Assembly (NCBI RefSeq): GCF_027942865.1
Contig: NC_134509.1
Location: 22,306,697 to 22,370,696, forward strand
From: Odontesthes bonariensis
Lineage: Eukaryota; Chordata; Actinopteri; Atheriniformes; Atherinopsidae
DNA length: 64,000 nt
Direction: 5' to 3'
The notes under the pieces are model-generated. The model did no database searches. It had not been told where the DNA came from and worked only from the letters and a program-made list of their open reading frames with translations. The translations under genes were made by a program, and so were the position numbers. The first letter of the stretch is position 1; each line of letters starts with the position of its first letter. This document shows, piece by piece, positions 12,601-23,600 of this stretch.

Positions 12601-15533
12601 ATATAAAAATGTGTAAAAAACTGTGTGTGTGATATTTCATAATGGTGCTGTGCTGCATCTGTAATAAATGTTACTGTTTTGTTATAGATGCCTGGTGGTG
12701 AGGACCTTGGACAGACCCATGCAGGTGACTGACATTTTAACTGTTTTATATTGCACTTCAGTGACTCTGAGTTACTGAACTTATGAGTTCAAAGTTCTTC
12801 AGCTGATTAAGCATTTTCACTTGATTTAAGCAATTTGAATTGAATCAATTGAAAAACATAGAAAATAACTGCTTCAATGAAACCTTTTGAAAGCAATAAA
12901 GTTTAATCAGATAATCCCATCAGACCAACTAGGAAACAAGGAAGTTTGAGGTTCTTTGTTGTTATCTATTCACAGGCATGTGACATCCTTCAAGGAGTCA
13001 TGATAAAGACGTTGTATAAAAATGCTTTGTAGTTTATCTGCAGTCAGGTGTGTTGTTGGCTGCATTTACCTGTTAATATTTCTTCATCTCTGGAGTAAGA
13101 TACAAACTGCCAAACTAGTTTTAAGTAACTCACAAATGCAATGCCTGCAGTCCACCTTAAAATCTGATCCCAAAAGTCCATTAAAAACTTCAGATTTGTC
13201 ACATTCATTCGCTGATATCCTGTTTTCATGACAAGAGTATGTACTGGCTCCTGTTGGTAAAATTAGATATGATGAAATTCGTCTCACAGCTTGGGCTTGC
13301 TACATTTCGCTTGCTTTCTTGTATGAGTGTAGAGGTGGAACAGAATGACTTGTTGCTCTGTCTTATGTTGGCCAGCAGTGCCCCCTCCTGGTAACATCAC
13401 GTTCCACTCAGTGAAGCCAAACTCTGTGGTCCTGAGCTGGGGATGCCCGCTGGAACTAGAGGGACCAAAACGCTTCAGAATAAAATGGACGTCTTTCATT
13501 GAGGAGGAGAGTTCCTTAGTCATTGAAGATGTTTGCAAAATTGAAATTAACAACCTTCAGCACGGACAACAGCATCTGTTCAGTGTGGCAACAGAAGATG
13601 AAGCTGGAAATCTAAGCCAGTGGGTCACAGCACGTGTTTGCACAGGTAAAATTCAGGAATCCTGTTCACTAATCATATTTCATTTGGCAAATTGATACAT
13701 TTACCAGTGACTCCTCTCTTGTAGCGGTGCCGCCCCCTCGACATTTAACCAAAAGACATTCAGACTCTACGTCTCTGTCGTTACAATGGACCAAAGGAGA
13801 AAACATGGAGAGAATTCCACATCAATTTCTCATCAAAGTCACAAGTCCAGGAGAAGAGCCCCGAGTAATCCACACCAAAGACTGCTACAAGATGTTCTCT
13901 GGTTTAAAGGCAGACACAGAGTACAAGTTCTCTGTTTCAACAGTGCTGAAGGACATGTGCAGTAAAGCAGTTTCTATAACTGTTCACACAGGTGAGATGT
14001 TGGAATAATCTAATAATCTAAAACTGCATTGGCCCTAAAGCTACTTTTTGTTTCTTCTTGCATATTAAAATAAATTTTGCACAGTTTATATTTGGAGCGA
14101 TGTTTTGCAGGCTCTGTGCTTTGCTGGAAGTGTAAAGATTATGCTAGTTCTGCCTCCAAGTCTGCTTGACTATCTGACAAGCTGGGTGGATATCACTGCA
14201 ATATTTAGCAGGATCTCCCATGACAGTTTGCAGCATGGTAACATATGTAGTGCTGCATCCCTGGCCCAGAGTGTTACCCCCTCCTCTTTTTCCACTTCCA
14301 AGAACGTGCAGCTGTTTAATTAAAGGACAAGACCGTTTTTTTGACATTGGGCCCTTGATTTCACATTATAACATGATGTTCTACTCACCCCTGCTTGTTG
14401 TTGGTCATTTGGAGCTGTTCCGAAGATATTCGAGAGGCGTCTGGCTGCTCTCTTGAGATATTCGGCCATGAAACGGTTTCCTATGGGCAACGTTATACAG
14501 GCACAAACTACGCTGTTTATAATTTATTAATTACTGTACACTAGCACTGATAACGTGGAGGTGCGTCGCTTACTTAAAAAAATCCGGGTTACTGTAATTT
14601 TGAATTTTAGCCGAATGAATAAATAGGCAGCAGGTCTGTGGGCTGTCTGTGGTAGTAGCACGACGATGACGTCAGTAACACCCACTTTACGACAAAAAAT
14701 CAAAATTACAGTAACCCGGATTTTTTTAAGTAAGCGACGCACCTCCACGTTATCAGTGCTAGTGTACAGTAATTAATAAATTATAAACAGCATAGTTTGT
14801 GCCTGTATAACGTTGCCCATAGGAAACCATTTCATGGCCGAATATCTCAAGAGAGCAGCCAGACGCCTCTGGAATATCTTCGGAACAGCTCAAAATTACC
14901 AACAACAAGCAGGGGTGAGTAGAACATCATGTTGTAATGTGAAATCAAGGGCCCAATGTCAAAAAAACGGTCTTGTCCTTTAACAACAGCAGTTTAATTT
15001 GTCTGAGATCACCGGAGCCTGAAATGACAAAAGCAAAACAATAATAAACAACCCTGAGCTCTCCTAATGGAGATTGGAAATTTTAAAGAATGACACAGCT
15101 CAAACAGATAAGGGCTTCTCACTCCAACAAAACTGCTTCATCAATTTTTTAAAAATACTCAGAGAAAAATACTAAAAACTCTCTACACAAAATTCATGTC
15201 CACGCCCCCCAAAACCCCCCATTTGTTTTCATTAGGGATGTACTGATAGTGTAATTGTTGGCCAATATTGATGTTAAAAATAATAATTTGGTGGATAGTC
15301 AATACTGATTGGACTAGTATTTCTGTCTTACATCACACTGTCTTTAAATAGGCATCAATTAACCAAACTTTATCACAACCTTTAACATGAGAACCATCAT
15401 TTTTGTGAAAAAGAACATTCTCAAAAGCGTTTTTAGCCTATTAAAGTATTACCTGCTCAATGACTTTCCAGTACTTCATTGGTCAAGCAAAATATTATAT
15501 AATATATATGTTTTGGCCAATATATATATATAC

Positions 15534-15575
<42 letters not shown>

Positions 15576-18213
15576 ATACCTATTTTCAGTGATCTATGGC
15601 TACATTTTCACGAAGATAAAATATGTATACGGTCAGAGACAAACCCAAAATAACTATTAGTGGAAGTAGTAGTAGTGCTCATGTTTAATGAATGCATGAA
15701 TGAATGACGGATAAGCAGAACCTGTACATTAATTACATTTTTCTTTTCTTTTGACAGAGCCATGTCTCAGGGAGGTGCTGTCAAAGATCGGACTTGAAGA
15801 CCAGTATGACAACAAGCTCTCAGTTAGTGATTTCCTGGAGATCACTCAAAATGACATATCAGAGAGAAAATCGGAAACAGCAAAATCCCTTCCTGAGGCT
15901 TTTTTAAAGAGTGTTTTGATGTCAAACACGAATGCTAGAAGTGTATCGAGTGTTGTGGACACAGAGAAGGAGAAGGTTATCCACCCCTTGGACCTGATAA
16001 CTGCATTGTTTCTCTGCTCAGACAGCTTTTTACAGCAGGATTTAGCTCAGAAAATGGCACTCTGCCAGTTTTCTGTGCCGCTCTTGCTGCCTAACAGTGA
16101 AACAAGAAAACTCACGATGATGCTATGGTCCATGCGGGAAATCGTTAGATCCTTCAGACCTTCACAACAAGCATTCAGAAAGACAAGCTGTGAGGAGAGA
16201 CTTGTGCTCTTTGATATTCCTCTGATATCTTTTGTTAGGCTGGGGAAGACATTCTTGTCCAAGTCTCAGACGTTAAACAAACTGCTAAGTAACGCCGAGC
16301 AGCACCATGACAGGTTTTATCATTTTGACTTGGCGCGTGGAGATGTGCCCAGAAGAATTTCAGCCGGGCTTGTTGAAATCAGCTGGTACCTCCCGTGTGG
16401 AAACAGAAACACGGACAGATTCTCGGAACCACTGGCTGTTGCTAACCTCAGAGGAGACATCAGGGCCTGTGACCAGCAGTTCTCATTTCTCTATCGGACA
16501 TCTACAGCTGTTTACGTCTTCTGTGATGAATCAGAGGTTGATTACTTCAAGACTCTTCAAGGAAAACAAGGGAAAGCAAAAGTCATTTTGATTTGCAGCA
16601 GACAAGGCAAAAGCTCTATACTCAAAATGATGACCTTGGAACCAAGCTTCAAAACAAAGAATTTGAGTCTGAATAATAGGACCGAAACAGAACTGCTTAA
16701 GGCTCTCCAGGAATCAGTCACTCAGATACTTGAGAGCAGCCCAGACAAAGTGTCGCTCGCAGATCTGGCTGAAACAGCGCGCTGCTGTGAGATCCTGATT
16801 GATGAGGATAGTGATGAATGCCAGAGTGCCGGAAAGAAAGCTAAAAACATCACTACACATGTTGCCACAACCTCAGAGTTCAAAGACCAAGAGCTGCCTT
16901 CACAGGGACACACCTGGAAAGCACTTTCATGGGTGGAGATGGAGAACTGGAGACTGCGCAAAGTTGGCAGCCAAAATACAGAGGACTACCGCAAATGGTT
17001 AAAAAAAAAAGAAAAAGAGCTCAAAAAGAAGCAGCAAAGATTTGATGCCTCAGCTGTGATGTTAAGATTCTTTCAAGGTGTGGGTACCGCATCGCAGCGC
17101 TACTTTTTCCTCAAATGGCTGGAAATGGAACTCGGTGATCTGTCCCGGTATCAGCTGTCACCTTTGCAGGATCGATACAAAGAGCTGAACCAGAAGTCTC
17201 CTAAAAACCCAGAAAAAATCGCAGCAATTGACAAGCTAATTTCTGTTTGCTCTTTACGAGTAGACCACTTTTTCCGAGAGTGCGGGCAGCTGTATGCATG
17301 TGCGAGTAGCCTGCCAGAGTTCTTCAAACAGAGAAAAACCATGGAACAGTTCCCGGCACTGTGTGCACAGATGCTGCTGGATGGTTTCCCTCTTGAGCTT
17401 GTTGATGGGGATGCAGCAAACATCCCCATGAAATGGATTAGGGATGTGCTTACTGAGCTTCATTACATCATGCAAGACAACAGTAAGCTCAAAGTCATCA
17501 CAGTCATTGGGGCTGAAAACTCAGGAAAATCGACTCTGCTCAACACCATGTTTGGGCTCAGGTTTGCCGTCAGCAAAGGAACATGCACCAGAGGGGCATT
17601 CATACAGCTAATCAGTGTCAGCAAAGATGTCAGGAGGGAGCTGGGCTGTGACTGCGTCATTGTCATTGACACAGAAGGACTGAAGCCACATCAGATGGTC
17701 GAAGATGATCACAGCCACGAACGTGACAAAGAAGTAGCGAGCCTCGCTGTGGCACTCAGCGACATCGCAATTGTCAGTGTTTCCAAGGACAGCTCCACAG
17801 AGACAGACATCTTGACGGAGGTGCTTCGTGTTTTCACAAGGCTGAAAAGTGGAGGCGAGAAGCCGCTGTGTCATTTTGTACATGTTGACAAGTCTGGGGT
17901 GTCTGCTGTTGAGAAGGAAGGAGATAAGGAGTTGGTACAACAGCTCAATGTGATAATCCAGAGGGATGAAGGGATGAAGGAGGCCAACATCACAAAGCTC
18001 TCAGATGTGATGGAGTACGATCCAAACGCATGGAACTGGTACATTCCTCCAGTTTGGAGGGGAACTCCACCAATGGCTTCATTCAGTGTTCATTACAGTG
18101 AGACTGCATGTGCTTTGAAAAAGCAACTGATTGGGGACCTTAAAAAATGCCCGGGCAGAGGTGATCTGACACGTTTTGCCACAATAGTAGAAAGTCTATG
18201 GAAGGCCCTATGA
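6677..18213 (+). CDS. Chimeric B-box / fibronectin III / URGCP-VLIG-type large GTPase (17 exons)
   Basis: Exons: 6677-6705, 6858-6941, 7045-7128, 7682-7765, 8181-8264, 8835-8918, 9357-9437, 9918-10007, 10695-10781, 10923-10988, 11114-11197, 11779-11883, 12312-12594, 12688-12724, 13376-13645, 13725-13991, 15758-18213. All junctions are GT/AG and in phase, giving 4,275 nt and 1,424 residues. Order in the protein: start MDLLKDETEK; an acidic and serine-rich region of short exons with the recurring motif RSESSIEHPLAFKGT (about residues 10-320); tandem B-box zinc fingers (about 321-415); two fibronectin III domains (about 428-606); and a URGCP/VLIG-type region whose GTPase domain starts near residue 1190. 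URGCP and the interferon-induced very large GTPases (GVIN/VLIG) are cytosolic or nuclear GTPases. The N-terminal part is typical of TRIM-like adaptors, so a role as an immune-induced effector or scaffold is a reasonable inference, not shown. A RING finger was not seen. The start is the first ATG in the open chain; further 5' exons are possible. Exon structure is inferred by eye, without transcripts. Confidence 0.85.
7278..7321 (+). pseudogene. Relic of a deleted exon inside an intron
   Basis: This intron segment matches the acceptor and first bases of the real exon at 9357-9437 (GAAGGCAGCAG after a TATTGTTT tract). The acceptor AG is changed (TTTCAGGG to TTTTATGG). Most of the exon body is missing: similarity resumes only in the downstream intron (ACATTTAATGTAA...CCCTTAGATAGAGT). 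It indicates that the ancestral repeat block contained this exon and lost it by deletion. Confidence 0.65.
8433..8476 (+). pseudogene. Second relic of the same deleted exon
   Basis: Almost identical to the relic at 7278-7321 and in the equivalent intron of the second duplicated block. It has the same lost acceptor and the same internal deletion relative to exon 9357-9437. The deletion therefore came before the block duplication. Confidence 0.65.
12312..12594 (+). CDS. Tandem B-box exon of the chimeric GTPase gene
   Basis: This single exon encodes two consecutive B-box-like zinc fingers. The first reads CDTCNQTAAVKTCLTC, then FCESDARQH and PRH. The second begins CQHLQMSPDFFC and continues TDLMKICSIC and HSGHDV. 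The C-x2-C...C-x2-C...C-x2-D...H and C-x2-H...C-x2-D...C-x2-C...H-x2-H spacings match B-box 1 and B-box 2 of TRIM proteins, and the style is that of fish finTRIM and TRIM25-like proteins. No RING precedes it. B-boxes normally bind zinc and mediate self-association. The exon enters in phase 2 (AT|A) and leaves in phase 0 at CAG|GTGAAA. Confidence 0.85.
13376..13645 (+). CDS. Fibronectin type III domain 1 exon (chimeric GTPase gene)
   Basis: A 90-codon exon, phase 1 to phase 1, encodes one complete fibronectin III domain. It has the opening PPPGNITFHSV, VVLSWGCP (strand B tryptophan), FRIKWTS, and L...GQQHLFSVATEDEAGN with the tyrosine-corner-like region. This is the usual one-exon module found in TRIM-like and VLIG-like fish proteins. 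The acceptor used is TTGGCCAG|CAGTG, chosen because it matches the phase of the second domain. Confidence 0.85.
13725..13991 (+). CDS. Fibronectin type III domain 2 exon (chimeric GTPase gene)
   Basis: An 89-codon exon with the same phase as the preceding FN3 exon. Landmarks are PPPRHL, SLSLQWTKGENM, HQFLIKVTSPGEEP and FSGLKADTEYKFSVSTVL. The LKADTEYKFSV stretch is the classic tyrosine corner of the fold. Donor CACACAG|GTGAGA. Confidence 0.87.
14324..14979. mobile_element. Palindromic TTAA element (MITE), copy 1, in a GTPase-gene intron
   Basis: TTAA flanks both ends (14320-14323 and 14980-14983). The ends are AGGACAAGACCG and its complement. Arms of about 280 bp are nearly perfect inverted repeats around a unique centre of about 100 bp (about 14604-14696). 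It has no coding capacity. A second copy is at 60620-61267. TTAA target duplications are made by piggyBac and Kolobok transposases; the Kolobok element in this window shares the start TTAAAGG. In the transcript of the GTPase gene this would form a long hairpin. Confidence 0.88.
15520..15574. repeat. (TA)n(TG)n microsatellite
   Basis: An alternating TA tract followed by about 14 TG units, in the last intron of the GTPase gene. Confidence 0.9.
15758..18213 (+). CDS. URGCP/VLIG-type GTPase exon (last exon of the chimeric gene)
   Basis: One 2,456-nt exon encodes the 3' 818 residues. It opens EPCLREVLSKIGLEDQYDNK, the conserved start of URGCP and GVIN/VLIG proteins, in which a long helical region leads to the GTPase domain. 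P-loop: GAENSGKSTLL at about 17509-17541. Later come a threonine-rich switch region (KGTCTRGAF) and the Walker-B-like DTEGL at 17668. A KxD-like base-recognition site may be HVDKSG. The exon follows TTTTGACAG and joins the FN3 exon as G|AG (Glu). The open frame appears to extend to 15751, but those bases are the acceptor. The protein ends about 235 residues after the P-loop, as in URGCP, and lacks the long C-terminal half of the very large GTPases. Such genes are often single-exon in this region and multicopy in fish. Confidence 0.93.
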
Positions 18214-19856
18214 GACAAACCATTTTTTAAAAACATTTCATACACAGACAAGCAAATGTAAGCTTTACATGCTTTCCGTTAGCATAAAATCATTTAAATG
18301 TGAGAAGAAACAATTTAATTTCTCATATATTTCTGACCCAGACTGTTCAGAGATAATAAGAAAGGTGTAGCCACTGATTCCACTGCGAAAAGACTCTTTG
18401 GCCCAGGTCATGGAGCAGGTTGTTGACTAGGTTGGTCCCGATTCCTATTTTTTACAGTCACTCCGATCAGGATTGGGTCCCATTTCATGACCTTGAGTCT
18501 TTGGGTCTGTTTCATATCATAATTGAATTCTGAGTGTATCAGTGTGTATGAGGCTGTGATCACACAGCACTGATCATGATGGATTTGTAATTTTGTTGTG
18601 TCATGTTTTTACTGTATATTGCAAAAGAAAATGCCAAAAAACTGTAGGGTGCATCCGCAACCAACACGTGGCATCAAATGACCAGCATAGAGAGTGTTAC
18701 TGATTAGGAAGTTAAGACTCATATCAGTACTTTAGATCACAGCAAAACAGCCATGTTGATGTCAGCAGCTGCTGCAAAGAAGGAACACGTGTTAAATGAT
18801 CTTTATTACGTTCTTAAGTTACGGATTCTAACATTATATTATTATATATAATTAATTTGTGTTTAAGAATAATCTGTTAAAGTGTCGCCATTTGAGCTCT
18901 AAGACTTTCCTGCTGGGTTCAAGTTGGACATGTAAAAGTGACCTTGAAGTTGTGCCCAACGGCAGATTAGCAAAGCAGTGGAAGTGCTGTGAAGTTTGCC
19001 GTTATTATGCTCAACATGAAATAACTGAAAACTATCTAATGAATAAAAACGTGTTTATTGTCAGTCTTATTCACTTGTTTTTGTTATTTACATTGCCTTT
19101 CTGGCCTCTTGAACACTGTACAACATTAAAAGGTTTATGTTCTTGCATAATTGTATTCCAAGAATTTCGCCAAGAGGAAAGTGCATGAATAAATAAGTGC
19201 AAAAATAAGTGCATGGACATACAATAGTAGCAGACACCACACAAACATATTGTCAGTATTATTAAACATGTTTTAAAAAACATTGATTTGTTCATATTGG
19301 TTAAATTGCATCAAGTTAAAGTGCAAAGCTAAAAATAAGTTCAAAGTAACATGGTACGAATGCATGAACATTATCCTCCTATGATTTGTACAATAAAGGT
19401 GTGTACATATGATTTTATGGACTTGTTCTATTAACAAAGCTCTCATTGTTTCCATAAGCTTCAGAATTTTCCAGTCAACAGGTGCTGACTGTAAAACTTG
19501 TTGTTTAACTTATAAAATTCATAATACTTCAATGATAAATATGAATATTTATATACATGTTTCATCTATCCTCAGATTAACATCACATATTAGCTGCAGG
19601 GCTACTGGTTCATGCGAATTTGAAAACAACAACAAAAAATAGATAATAGCTAAAGACTTATAGTGTCAGCCAGATTTGATTAGATTTTATCAGGCTTTTA
19701 GATCTAATTCTTTCACATATTTACAGATATTTACCAACGCTTTGGAGCCAGAATCTATAATGTTATTAGACACATATTACATTTATACAACAGTATGACA
19801 TTAAAGGGATTCACATACTTGAAAGGTGAAGGAGGTAACTGAAAAATTACAGACAC
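18214..19856. other. 3' flank of the GTPase gene; no gene recognised
   Basis: It holds the GTPase 3' UTR. Candidate AATAAA sites near 19042 and 19187 are far from the stop, so the true poly(A) site is unsure. A stretch near 18430-18490 (CCGATTCC...CTCCGATCAGGAT) looks like a worn fragment of the hAT-like repeat seen at 32.7 kb. Confidence 0.4.
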
Positions 19857-20521
19857 TGGCTGTGTTCGAAACCGCATACTTCTCCTACTACTCCTACTAC
19901 TCCTACTACTCCTACTAACTTTTTGAGTTAGTATGCGAGTTTTAGTAAGCGTGAAATTCCCGGATGCATACTAGATTCGCCGAAATGTTGAGCATGCATC
20001 ATGAGGTTACTACTCATACTCAAACTACCCAAGATGCAACGTAACGTGACCTCGCCGATCGTCATTTCCTGTCAAAACGGCAGTTTCAAGCTAGCTGCAA
20101 CGAGGGTAAGTTCACTTCCTGTTTTCAAAACAAAAGCACTAATTGTATCGTAATGGCGTTCCCTATGATAAAAGGCAACAGGTATTTTTTTTTGTGAAAA
20201 TAACCGGAAGTAAGTTGCTCACTACGGCTAATTTTAGTAGCGCAGAATTTGTCGGAACAAAATTGTAAATAGCCGGTAATTTGTCAGATTTTCAATACGT
20301 TGGGGATCTAAATGACTACTTTCTCGCCTGAAAATGTTTGAAATGTTGGTAAAGTTTACAGACTTTACAGAGAGTGTTTCGGCTCGGGCAGGAACAAAAT
20401 GCATTGTGGGTAAACGCTCTGCGTACTGTCTGATCGATGAGTATGCAGTATGGAAGTATGCAGTTTGCAAGTATGTAGTATGTAGTATGTAGTATGTAGT
20501 ATGCGGTTTCGAACACAGCCA
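19857..20521. mobile_element. Non-autonomous DNA transposon with 23-bp terminal inverted repeats
   Basis: The left end TGGCTGTGTTCGAAACCGCA is matched by its reverse complement at the right end, and inversion continues into TAC/GTA-rich tracts. Just inside are short tandem repeats: CTCCTACTA on the left and GTATGTAGTAT on the right. There is no open frame of interest. I could not find a convincing target duplication, so the superfamily is open (hAT or Harbinger-like). Confidence 0.75.
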
Positions 20522-20614
20522 CTAAGTAGATTTTGTACATCAAGAAGAAGCAGGAACAGTGCACAGTCTGGTCCATGTTGTGTTCAGTGCAGAAGTGGGA
20601 GATTTGCTCAAGAG

Positions 20615-23600
20615 TCAGCGAGACATCATTCGCACAAACTCTGCAGAAAGAGAGAATTTATTGTTATTATTGGTTAAGGGAAGGTGTTCCATGATCTCCA
20701 TCATCTACCATCGAACAATAAGCTTGATCCCCCCCCTGCGCTGGACACAACTTAAAAGAAAAGTAATCCTTTCCTGTGGATACCAACTAAAAGTGCTTTC
20801 CTTGTTTCTTTTTTTGCCCTCAGCTCTCTAACCTTTCTAAGGTATATCTCACCTTCAAAGTCCACCTGTCCGTCCCCGTTGAGGTCCACGTCTCGCAGGA
20901 TCTCGTCGATCTCGCGGTGGTTGAGCTGCTCTCCCATTAGTTTCTTCATGGCTTCCTTCAGCTCCCCAAGGCTAATCTGACCATCGCCATCAGAGTCAAA
21001 CTAGGAGATTAAACAGTTTAGGTATTCATATACTTCGTGGGGAAAGCATCAAAAGGAGGACAGAATGTGTGTGTATTGTATTACAGACCTCTCTGAAGGC
21101 ATCCCTTAACTCTTTGACCCCAATCATGTCTGCAGTCTCAGCGAGCATTTTAGGACCCATCAGTTCCACAAAGTCCTCAAAATCCACTCTGCCTCCACCT
21201 AGAAAGAAAATAATGATCTTTTAACATCTTTCACTAGCAAGCAAATCAACAGCTTCATCCATCATTCAGTGATATGAGTAACACAAGATGTTTTTTCAAA
21301 GGCACAACCTGTGTTTGTGTCATATGGGACACTTCATGTCATATCAAAGAGGAAGGAACAACCAGAAATGTTGTACCTTGTTCTGACAGCTACTCCATGA
21401 CAGCTCGTCTAATTCTATTAGTGGAAGATTGTTTTAGACATTTAGAAATGTGTGATTATGAAGGACTCACAGATCTGCTGGCTGAGTTCTATAAGTTCCA
21501 TCTCTGTTGGCATGTATCCCATAGTCCTCATACACTCGCCCAGGTCCTTACAGCTGATGAAGCCATCTCTGTCTTTGTCGAACTCCTTGAAGGCCTCACG
21601 CAGCTCTGCAAGTTAGAAAGACATGTGTGATGAGGAGAGGAGCTAGCCTGTGAGAGAGATGTATTGCTGTTGTATGAAAGTAAAAGGTGAGAATTAGCTT
21701 TTTGTTATTATAGCCAATTTTTTTTTATCAGAAAACAAGACATTCATCATGGTAATGTGTTGTTTTCAGGTGCTAATTCCAGTAAAAACTTTTGGTTTCA
21801 AATTCTACACGCAGCGGCTTCACCTAAATGATCTGAATATTTGCCCATAAAGGTATCGTGTAAAGTTGTTATTGTGTCTGTTATGTCGAAGGCCATAACA
21901 ATCATTCACCAGGGTTGTCAAATTCAATTGAAAGATTCCAGTTTCAGTTCCACTCTCTCATGAGAATCAAAAATCTGTATAATTTTTTGGGTTCAACTTT
22001 CAGAAAATTAAAGAAAACAAAAGACAAAGCAAATGGATCCACTTTTCCATCAATTGGATGTATGCCAATAATTATTAAGTGAATAAAAGAAACAAATATA
22101 GATGAAATCATGGAAATATTGCTACATGTTTGCTTCATGTATTCGTTTGAAGAACAAAGCAGTTTTTCTATTGTTACACCAAAATTTTTTATTTTTACCT
22201 TTACTGACATTTCAGTTGCATGCTTTTTGTCTCGGCTTTTATCCATTCACCAACTGAATATGTGAGTGTTTCTGTTTTTATTTAAAGCAGGGCTCAGTAA
22301 TACGGGTTTGTTTACCATGCAATACACACCCCAAAGCTGTAGGGGGAGCGCCGTAGAAAATAGGCGACAGTCAAGCCAGACTGTCGTAAACCCAACAGAG
22401 GCAATTTACGGTTTATTTTTCAAGACACTGGCAGAGAGTTGGAGAAGTAGAGATGCTTAACTCGAATCTTTTGGGTAATCCGGGCTGATTGGATCATTTT
22501 GAGGAGGGGATTCGAGTTATACGGACCACTTGAATCATTTATTAAAATAAAAAAAATAAAAAAAACCTTTCTGCCGTTTAGTGGCTATGCGCCTCGCCTT
22601 TTTATGTCCCATTTATCAATTCAATTTGATAAATCAAAGAGCAGCCTACGGCTACAAGTTCATTAATTTATTTTTGTCAAGTAATAATTCAATGCCATTT
22701 TATCTGAAAGCCAGACACAACAGCTAGTGTGTGCATTTACACAGGCTCTGGGTGACTCAGCGGTCAGACGGGCAAGTAGCGGTGGTTCTGCCATCACGAT
22801 ATCTATTACAAACTATATTACAACTCTAGAAGCTAACCGCATTCAATTTAGCCGTCGACAGCTAATGGAGAGGGGGTGTGTCTGTCAGGCTACCTGGCTC
22901 GGCTCAGAGCCCTTTACGACCTGCCGTGAAGCAGTAGTTCTCGGCTCTCGTGTGTCGCGAGACTTCCAGAGCTAAACAAAGCATGTGGCGCCACAGGCAA
23001 AGTTGCAAGCGCTGTTTCGGGCTAGGGCCACCAGATGGAGATGGAAATGTTACCGTTTTCATCGCAACGGGTCAGCCAAGCAAACTGATGATTGCCAAGC
23101 AATTTTATGACCATGAAAAAGTTGCATAGCATGTCTTTAACAAATTGTAAAAACACACATGAATCAGTCATACATCACTCTGAAAAGAGAGGAGCTTGGA
23201 TGTGAATGTTTTTTTGCTCACTTACTATAATAAGTCAGATGAGAGAGCAGAAAAAATACCTTTTATTCATCCAGATATTTCTGGATATCATGTCATATTT
23301 AGGAAGACGCCGGTCAGTTATGTGAGCTGAATGATTGCTGGCTCAGATCAGAAAAAGCTGCTGAGCGGATGCACGGTGGTGTGGTGGTTTAGCGCTGTCG
23401 CATCACAGCATGAGGGTTCTTGGTTTGAATCCCAGCTGGGGTCTTTCTATGTGGAGTTTGCTTGTTTGCATGTACAGGTTTTCTCTGGGTGCTTATTCTA
23501 AATTGGGTCAAATCAGTACAAAAATGCTGAGAGTTATCAGGATTATCATTCTATTCAGATGGAACTGGTGTCTTCCAGGATGCCAACATCCTAACCCATG

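Noticed and set aside
15387..15660. Two overlapping open frames with YIYIY and CVCVC runs
   Set aside because: They are readings of the TA/TG microsatellite.
15751..15757. Apparent extension of the GTPase frame upstream of 15758
   Set aside because: These bases are TTGACAG, the splice acceptor; the phase matches the FN3 exon ending at 13991.
847..18213. Idea that the lectin and the GTPase form one immune gene cluster
   Set aside because: Only two such genes are visible and one is partial; adjacency alone does not support a cluster.
21274..21630. 118-codon plus-strand frame
   Set aside because: It is the antisense of the CaBP EF1 exon at 21471-21605.
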